The position numbers and the translations under genes were made by a program. Below are positions 54,358 to 64,000 of a DNA stretch of 64,000 bases, piece by piece. Position 1 is the first letter of the stretch. Each line of letters opens with the position of its first letter. The stretch is from Chinchilla lanigera (lineage: Eukaryota > Chordata > Mammalia > Rodentia > Chinchillidae): the NCBI RefSeq assembly GCF_000276665.1, contig NW_004955502.1, positions 4,245,010 to 4,309,009 on the forward strand, read 5' to 3'. The notes beneath the pieces are model-generated. The model did no database searches. It was not told the origin of the DNA and worked only from the letters and a program-made list of their open reading frames with translations.

Positions 54358-54495
54358 TATTTATCTATTTTTTAAGAGACAGAGCCTGGTTAGGTTTCCT
54401 AGGCTGGCCTTGAATTGCTGGGCTCAAGCAATCCTCTTGTCTCAGCCTCCTGTGTAGCTGGGACCACAGGTGTGTGCCACCGCACCCAGCTAAAG
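54358..54495 (-). mobile_element. B1-like SINE, diverged
   Basis: Antisense aagagacagagcctggttag, cctaggctggccttgaattg, gtgtgccaccgcacccagct. Confidence 0.85.
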
Positions 54496-55559
54496 ATTTT
54501 TGGAAAGTTTTCAACCAATAAAAAATTTTGCTACCTCGTATACTTTAGAGATATTAGGAAGGTATGCTTAGTCTGAATTTTATTCTTGCTATCTCTAACA
54601 TTACTATCATAAAGAAAAGCCCTGTGGGGAGTTTACAGAGCAGTGCCGGAGTAACTCACGTTTCATCTCTGTGACTGGATACCTCAGCAAGCCCCTTTCA
54701 AAGGTTTCCGTCCGTGGTCCGCCAGCTGTGCTGCTTTCAGGCCGGTGGGGAGGGCAGCGTCGTGGGGAGGGACATGGGCTGGGAAGCTGCTCCCTGCACG
54801 GTGGCAGACGAAGCAGAGAGGAGGCAGCACACAGGGCTCGGTCTCGGGTGTCACAGCTCGGTGCCCTCCGGCTGCGCCCACCTCCTGAGTTTCTGTGCCT
54901 CTCCCTGGGCGTCGGGCTGTGGTCCTGTCCGTGGTTGGTGCTCTGTGCAGTGGAGCCCTCACCATCCCTCGCTCCCCACAGCCTGCCTCTCGGCACCTGG
55001 GACCCGGAGGACATTTTCCATCCGTGTGTGACAGGCCTGCCTTTGCTGGGCTCCTTGGAGGTTCCCCTCGGCTCCAGAGAAGGCCCAGAAGGGCCAGGAG
55101 CGGCCCTCAGAGTTCTTCTCAAGCAGTTCTGTTTATGATTCCTGGACGGGGTGGCCACATAAAACTGATAAAACTCACTTCGAGAAAAGCTTCCATTGCC
55201 GGCAATATAAGCGGGAAAGGTACGGGTCAGTGGGGACTCGAGTGTCAGGCTGACCTAACTGAGCGTTAAAAATACCTCCAAATTTGACTCTGTTAGGGCA
55301 GAAACTTGACCTCAAGAAAGACAATAAACTGGCGCCCTGTCTTCCCCTCTAAAATGGGGCATCCTCTCATGTGTGAAATGAGCCGTTATCTTCCTACTTC
55401 TGGGTGGCTCTTAGATTTTCTCCTATGAAGCAAGGCCAAGCTCTCTGTGGAGTGACAGAGTCCACAGAGTTCTCCTCCCAAAGCACGTAAATATCCCCAG
55501 CTCCAGGCTGTAGCGGCCTGTTCTCTGGAGGCCCACACTCTCTTTCAAACCTGTGTACC

Positions 55560-56106
55560 TACTTTTTATGAGTACAGATTTACCATGTGTAGTGGCGTGC
55601 TTGTCACAGGGAGTTTATTTGTGTGTTCATCTTAACGCTTGTTCTCACCCCTCCTCTCCTTCAGTCTTCCTTTCCTTCTCCACTGACAGAGGTGTTGCTT
55701 TCATTTTTTTCCCGTCCTTCTCTCCGCCCTGTTCCCCTTTCCATGTGAACGTGTTCTTCCTGCTTCCAGTACCTGTCCTCCGCTTTGCTCTTCGTTCACC
55801 CTTTGGGTTTCTCACACAAGAGAAAGTGTGATATTTAAACTTGTGTGCCTGGTTTGTTTCACTTAAAATTATGGTTTTGAGGTGCATCCATTTACCTACA
55901 AATGACCCAAATTTATGCTGCTTTATGGCAGAGCAGTACTCCGTTGTATCTACATACCACATTTTCATTATCCATTCATTTGTTGATGGACATCCATGAT
56001 TGAGCTGTTATAAATTGTGCTGCTATAGATACGAGTGAGCATGTATCACTGTGGTATGATGCTTTTAAGTCTTCTGGGAAGAGCCCTAGAAGGGGAATAG
56101 CTGGGT
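55560..56106 (-). mobile_element. L1 3' fragment before switch II exon
   Basis: 3' UTR and ORF2 C-terminal end (TTEYCSAIKQHKFGSFVGKW, read on the minus strand from 55968). It ends at about 56106, some 150 bases from the acceptor at 56253. Confidence 0.88.
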
Positions 56107-56253
56107 CTTCTCTCAGCTTTTCTCCTTAGCCCCACTCATTTGCGCTGGTCCCGTGGGACCTCGGGGCCTGTGTCGTCGCAGTGTGATGCTGCGGACGTTG
56201 GGCTCCCGGCTCCTCCCTGTACCGCTGTGGCAGAGCCTCTTCCTCCCTCCCAG

Positions 56254-56411
56254 GGTCCCTCTGAAAGTGGAGCAAGCAAACAGTGCCCGTGATGCCCTCG
56301 CGAAGACTGTCTACAGCCATCTCTTCGACCATGTGGTGAACAGAGTGAATCAGTGTTTCCCTTTTGAAACATCCTCCTGTTTTATTGGAGTCTTGGATAT
56401 CGCCGGCTTTG
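56254..56411 (+). CDS. MYO6: MYO6 coding exon 12, switch II (residues 408-461)
   Basis: One hundred and fifty-eight bases: last base of Lys408, 52 codons [17 protein letters not shown] to GVLDIAGF, and the first base of Glu461. It contains switch II, DIAGFE at residues 456-461, which senses the gamma-phosphate. Residue 450 is Cys (TGT at about 56377) where I remember Tyr in other mammals, and Ser418 replaces Asn. The acceptor CCTCCCTCCCAG ends at 56253 after a strong pyrimidine tract; donor GTAAGT starts at 56412. An antisense L1 fragment ends only about 150 bases upstream. Confidence 0.97.
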
Positions 56412-58448
<2,037 letters not shown>

Positions 58449-58469
58449 TAGTTCTGTTATTAGTTTCTG

Positions 58470-59400
58470 TTTTAATAGTCTGTTTGCAATACATAAAAAT
58501 TGCACTCATCTTGGGGAATTGGTGCGTGTACTTGTTGCGTCTTAATTTTTACCTCTCCTTCTCCTCCTTGCCCTTCTTTTGCCCTCATCCCGGGTTCCCT
58601 TCCATCTCCACAGATCTGCCTCCCTGTGTCCTGTGATCTGTCTTTTTTTTCATAGGTACGTTTTAGATATACGTAATGATCACATTCCTCATGGGGAATC
58701 TGCACTGTACATGACACGTCTTGCTTCTTTTTTTCCATTTCCTCCCCTCCCTTCAGACTGTCTTCCCCTGCTCATTTACAAAAGCTTTGTTTCCCTTTTT
58801 TTCTTCTATTCTTTTTTTCTTGTCTCTTCCTTCCTACCCTCTTCCCCTTCCCTTGTTCCTCTTCTAATTTGAACATTTTCTTCCTCTTTCCCAATATCTA
58901 TTATTATGATCTGTCTTTTATTTTGTACTTTAAATTATTTATACTTTGTGTTTCTCAGGTAAGAGAAACTGTGCAACATTTAACCTTGTGTATCTGGTTT
59001 ATTTCACTTAGCATTATAGTTCTCAAGTTGCATCTAGTTTCCTCTAGATGGCTCAGATTTATCCCTTTTTATGGATTAGTAGTACTCCATTGTGTATATG
59101 TACCACATTTTCTTTATCCACTCATGTTGATGGCCAGCCTGTAAGGCACTTGGAAGGTATCTGTTACGAGCTGTGCTGTTATAACATGCGCACGTGTCAC
59201 AGTAATGTGATGACTTAACTCTTTGGGTGAATGTACAGAAGTATTACTTGGTAAAAGGGAATTCCTACTTTGAGTTATTTGAAGAATCTTCATACTTATT
59301 TACATATTGGTTGCAATTGTTTACATTTCTACCAAAAATGTAGAAGGGTTTCATTTTCCCCACAACCTTGCTAGCATTTGTTGTTTTTGAGTTCTCTTTT
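58470..59400 (-). mobile_element. L1 3' fragment
   Basis: 3' UTR with C/T-rich stretches, tgtttctcaggtaagagaaa, then ORF2 end through agaagggtttcattttcccc. Joined directly to the next antisense L1. Confidence 0.85.
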
Positions 59401-59603
59401 TAAAGTACATGTTAACATGTAATGCTTACATGTATGGTGGGGAGTCGATGCGGCACACAGCACATCTTAATTCTCTTTAGCCCCTCCCCCAGATCCCTTT
59501 CCTTTTGCAAAAGATGCTCTTTCCCTGTTGCCTGTCGCCTGTCTTTTCTTTTGCTTTTTAAATTATTCATACTTTGGGTTTCTCTCTCTGTCTCTCTTTT
59601 TTT

Positions 59604-59682
59604 TTTTGGTACCAAGAATCCAAACTCATGACCATGCTCTTGCCAAGCAGGCGCTGTGCCACTGCGCTATGTCCCCCGCCCA
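59604..59682 (-). mobile_element. ID SINE nested in L1
   Basis: T-rich tail, ggtaccaagaatccaaactc, gctcttgccaagcaggcgct, ctatgtcccccgccc. Confidence 0.88.
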
Positions 59683-59765
59683 TGGGTTTCTCATATAGGG
59701 GAAACTGTGTGATAGTTAAGCTTGTGTGTTTGATGTATTTTGCTTGTCATTATGGTCTCAGTGTA

Positions 59766-59880
59766 TGCTGAGTGTGGTGGTACATGCCTGTAACACTTGT
59801 GAAGCTGAGGCAGGAGGGTCTCAAATTCAAGACCAGCTGGGACTGTGACTACATAGTGAGATCCTGTCTCACAAAACAGT
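59766..59880 (+). mobile_element. B1-like SINE nested in L1
   Basis: Sense: gtgtggtggtacatgcctgt, gaagctgaggcaggagggtc, gagatcctgtctcacaaaac. Confidence 0.9.
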
Positions 59881-59927
59881 GCAGAACTAGGCCTTGAAGA
59901 TGGCTTCTCCTCCTCCCCTCTTTCTTT

Positions 59928-60066
59928 TGGAGACAGGGTCTTGCTATGCAGTTCAGGCTGGCCTTGAACTTGCTATGTAGCCCAGGCTGGCCTGGAACTC
60001 ACAGTGATCTTCCTGCCTCAGCCTCCCGAGTACTGGGATTACAGGCATGTGCCCCCGTGCCTGGCA
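59928..60066 (-). mobile_element. B1-like SINE nested in L1
   Basis: Antisense: tggagacagggtcttgctat, both caggctggcct half-repeats, gtactgggattacaggcatg. Confidence 0.92.
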
Positions 60067-60077
60067 GCTTTTCTTTA

Positions 60078-60125
60078 TTGTGTGTGTGGTACTGGGGATC
60101 GAACCCAGGGCCCTGTGCACTTTCG
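60078..60125 (-). mobile_element. ID SINE fragment
   Basis: Tgtgtgtggtactggggatc, gaacccagggccctgtgcac only. Confidence 0.65.
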
Positions 60126-60276
60126 TTTCTGAGTAGGATGGAACTTCATTTTTTAGGAAGGAATTTCAGTGTTGTTTTGATTTGCATTTCTTTAATGGCC
60201 AAAGATGGTCAATATTTTGTCATGTACATATTAGTCATTTGTTCTTCCTTTTCTAAATACTAGCCATTTGTATTTC

Positions 60277-60356
60277 TTCTCCTTCTCTTCCTCTTCCCCT
60301 TTTCCTCCCCCTCCTGTCCTTTCTCCTGCTCCTCCTCTCCCTTCTCCACCTCCTTA
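60277..60356 (+). repeat. Pyrimidine-rich tract
   Basis: About 80 bases almost all C and T inside the antisense L1. Confidence 0.85.
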
Positions 60357-62499
60357 TTCATTTCAGTGGCCCATTTTTTGATTAGCTCTTTTATTTTTGG
60401 AGGATCTAATTATTTGAGTCTTCATATATTCTAGGTGTTAGTCTTCTGTCCAAGGAGTAGGTGGCAAAATTTTTTCCAACTCTGTAGATTGGCTTTTCAC
60501 TCTGTTGGTTGTTTCCCTTGCTGTGCAGAGGCTTTTTAATTTGATATAATTAATTTATTGACTTTTGGTGTCATTTCTTGTGCAATTGAGGTTCTATTCT
60601 GAAAGTCCTTGCTTACACTTATGTCTTCAGGAGTTTGACACATTTTATCTTCCAGAAGGTTCAGCATTTCTGTTTTAGTTTGATTTCTGTTTTAAAGTCA
60701 AGGTCTTTGATCCATTTTGATTTGATTTTAGTACAGGGTAAGAGTTATGGTCTGAATTCATTGTTTCTGCACATGGACAATTGCTTTTCTTAGCGCCACT
60801 GTTTTTGGTCCCTGTATGAAAGATCTCGTGGCTGAATGTGCCTCACGTTGCTTTTGCATCCCGAGTTCTATTCCATTGATCTACATGTCTGTTTCATGCT
60901 AGTACCATGTTGGTTTTTTGTGTTTTGTGCGTGTTTGTGTTTTTTTTAAATCACAGTGGTTTCGGAATCTGGGAGGGTGATGCCTCCTGCTTTGCTATTG
61001 TTGCTCAGGATTGTTTTGGCTATTCTTGGTTCTATATAGATTTTAGGAGTGTTTTTAAAAATTTTTTCTTCTGGTTTTGTGAGGAAGGCTGTTGTTACTT
61101 TGACTGGGGTTGCATTGAATCCATATATCAGTTTTGAAGGTATGACCATGAGCTTTCTGATCTCTTGTCAGAGTTCTTTTTTTTTTTTTTTTAATAGAGA
61201 TCTTTTACTTTCTTTTTTAGGTTAATTCATAAGTAATTTTTTTGAGGCTGTTGTGAATGGTGTTCTCACCTTATTTCTTAGTGGGTTCATTCTTGGTGTA
61301 CAGGAACCCTTAATTTTTGTGTGTTGTTTGTATCCTGATTGCTTGCTGAATTTGTTTTAGTTGTGGGCATCTTTTGGTGCAATTTTTTGAGTCTTCTATG
61401 CAAAGGATCCTGTCATCTTTGAATAAGGATAGTTTGACTTCTTCCTTTCCTATATGTATTCCTTTTATTTCTTTGTTGACTGATTGTTCTTGCTAAGGTT
61501 TTGAGTGCTATATTGAACAGGAGTGGTGATAGTGAGCATACTTGTCTTGTTTCTGATTTTAGAGAAAAAGCTTTCAATTTTTGCCCATTTAATATTATGT
61601 AGGTGGTAGGTTTGTCATAAATGGCTTTTATCAGATTGAGATACAGTTCTTCTATAACTATTTTCTTCAGGGCTCTTATGAGTGGATGTTAGATTTTGTC
61701 AAAAGCCTTTATTGTGTCTAGTATTCAGATTATATGTTTTTTTTGCCTTCTGTTTACATGAAACATTATGTTTATCAATTTATGTGTGTCAAACCATCCT
61801 TGCATCCCTGGATGAAACCTACTTGGTCAAGTGGTGTGATCTTGTTAATGATTTTTTGCCTTCTGTTTGCCAGTATCCTGTTGAAGATTTTTTCACCTAT
61901 GTTAGTTAAGGTTTTTGGTAAGCCTTTGTCTGGCTTTGCTATCAGGGTAATGATAGTTTACAACAATGAGTTTGGCAGTGCTCCTTCCCGTTTACCTTCA
62001 TGCAAGAGCTTGAGGTATATGCCATTAGGTCTTCCCTGAAGTTCTGGCAACATTTTGTGAATGCATCAGGTCCTATGCTTTTCTTGTTTGTTCTTTCAAA
62101 GAACCGACTCTTGGATTCATTGATCTTGTTTTTTTAGTCTCAATTTCATCCATTTCTTCTCTGACCTTTATACTTTCTTTTGTTAGTTTCAGATGTGGAT
62201 TGTTGTTGACTTGCATGATTAGGTTATTTGGTTAGCTGAGAAAAATGTGTATTCTGTTGTTGTTGGATGAAACACTTGGTGTAGATATTTAAGTCCATTT
62301 GCTCGGTGGTGTATCTTTTCCCACAATTTTATTATATTTTTGTCTTCATGGGCTTCCCAGCACGTTTCAGCTTTTGTCCTTTTTATTTATATGCTATAGG
62401 CAAGCCACTTCTGTCAATATTTATGAGCAAAATGATTTCTTTGAAAATGTTTTATCCAGTCACAGTCCTTTCACTGCCATGAGAAATTTTACATCCATC

Positions 62500-62586
62500 C
62501 CTTGCTCCCCGCGCCCCCCCTGCGTGCTCCCCTCGCCCCCCCCCGTGCTCCCCGCGCACCCCTCTGCCCCCTCCCCAGCCCCCATC
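62500..62586 (+). repeat. C-rich low-complexity tract
   Basis: Several C runs of five to nine bases separated by gcgtgctccc- and tgctcc-like spacers; the minus strand is therefore rich in G runs. Confidence 0.92.
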
Positions 62587-63119
62587 CCTTGCTTTTAAAA
62601 TACTGTAATCCTTTCTCTTCATGCCAGTTCAGCAAGAAGCTTTGCATAGAAATGGGAGCCGTGTGAAGAGAAGACACCTTCCTGATTTCTATTTAGTTTT
62701 GTAACAATCCTTTAATATAAATGTGAATTTTAAATTCAGATTGAGTTTCAGAGAACAGCGTAAAATCTTTTTCAAAAAAATTTAAGAAGGTATTAGGTTT
62801 ACTTCTAGTGATCAGTTTTCACATGTTTTATGCTTACAAGTTACATAGTTTTCCACAAATGATTTGTATCTTACATAGGTTATCTCACTGTGAAGGGTTT
62901 AGAGCCCATTTGCAAGCAGTGGCTGTTTCCTTGATATTAATGCCTGTCTGCAAATGTTCGAAATTTATCCTGTCTTTGGAAACCATGTAGGGCTATAGTA
63001 ATTGGTATAAACATTTACATTATATTAATAAATGTTACGATTGGAAATGGCACAAAACATTGACTTCATTTAATGTAGTAGTATTTCTGTATCTATAATT
63101 ATGATTATTTCATTCATAG

Positions 63120-64000
<881 letters not shown>

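Larger units (their letters stand above)
59400..62330 (-). mobile_element. L1, long antisense remnant with nested SINEs
   Basis: Repeats the same 3' UTR (cacatcttaattctctttag, gggtttctcatataggggaa) and continues into ORF2 to about 62330 (for example PSKLIYGFNATPVKVTTAF, read on the minus strand near 61.1 kb). Heavily mutated; interrupted by at least three SINEs at 59.6-60.1 kb. Confidence 0.88.

Noticed and set aside
55160..55560. Possible solo LTR
   Set aside because: A few LTR-like phrases (aataaactggcgccctgtct) are present, but I could find no terminal TG...CA pair or target duplication.

Overview
The window is mammalian nuclear DNA and almost certainly from a rodent. It carries one recognisable gene, MYO6 (unconventional myosin VI, the actin motor that walks toward the pointed end), on the + strand. 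Fourteen consecutive coding exons can be read from the initiator ATG at 19153 to 63192. Together they encode residues 1 to 515 plus the first base of codon 516, with no frame break. This covers the N-terminal SH3-like subdomain and the first two thirds of the motor: P-loop, switch I, the myosin VI insert 1, the TEDS-site loop, switch II and the relay helix. The rest of the motor, the reverse gear/IQ region and the cargo-binding tail lie beyond base 64000. The first exon seen begins at 19128 inside the 5' UTR, so bases 1 to 19127 are inferred to be intron 1. The noncoding first exon and promoter are not in the window.

The rodent assignment rests on the SINEs. There are many tRNA-Ala-derived ID elements with box A/B motifs, A-rich tails and target-site duplications, many B1-like 7SL-derived elements, and several composite B1+ID units like B1-dID. 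I see none of the B2 or B4 elements expected in mouse or rat. A non-muroid rodent (beaver, squirrel or dormouse-like) is the best guess, but the genus cannot be fixed from sequence alone.

Layout: 1-19127, intron 1, with a near full-length but broken antisense L1 (about 1.15-6.95 kb) that has a degenerate tandem-monomer 5' UTR, plus many SINEs and old LTR/L1/L2/MIR remnants. 19.1-34.8 kb, coding exons for residues 1-184 (SH3-like part to P-loop). 35.1-37 kb, the only young sense-strand L1. 39.4-40.3 kb, switch I exon and the next exon. 41.8-43.2 kb, a second antisense L1 with an apparent copied insert. 47.2-53.6 kb, insert 1, the exon with a weak donor, and the TEDS exon, with CpG/GC-rich intron patches around the TEDS exon. 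55.5-62.3 kb, a cluster of four antisense L1 pieces around the switch II and relay-helix exons. 62.5 kb, a C-rich tract. 63.1 kb, the last exon.

Nothing here amounts to a new biological system. The items most worth checking are protein substitutions at conserved motor positions (notably Cys450 and Gly330), weak splice signals around the residue 300-359 exon, an intronic CpG-dense patch, two G-quadruplex candidates, and a 30-base filler-like copy inside an L1. Family names for old repeats come from memory of consensus sequences and were not searched.
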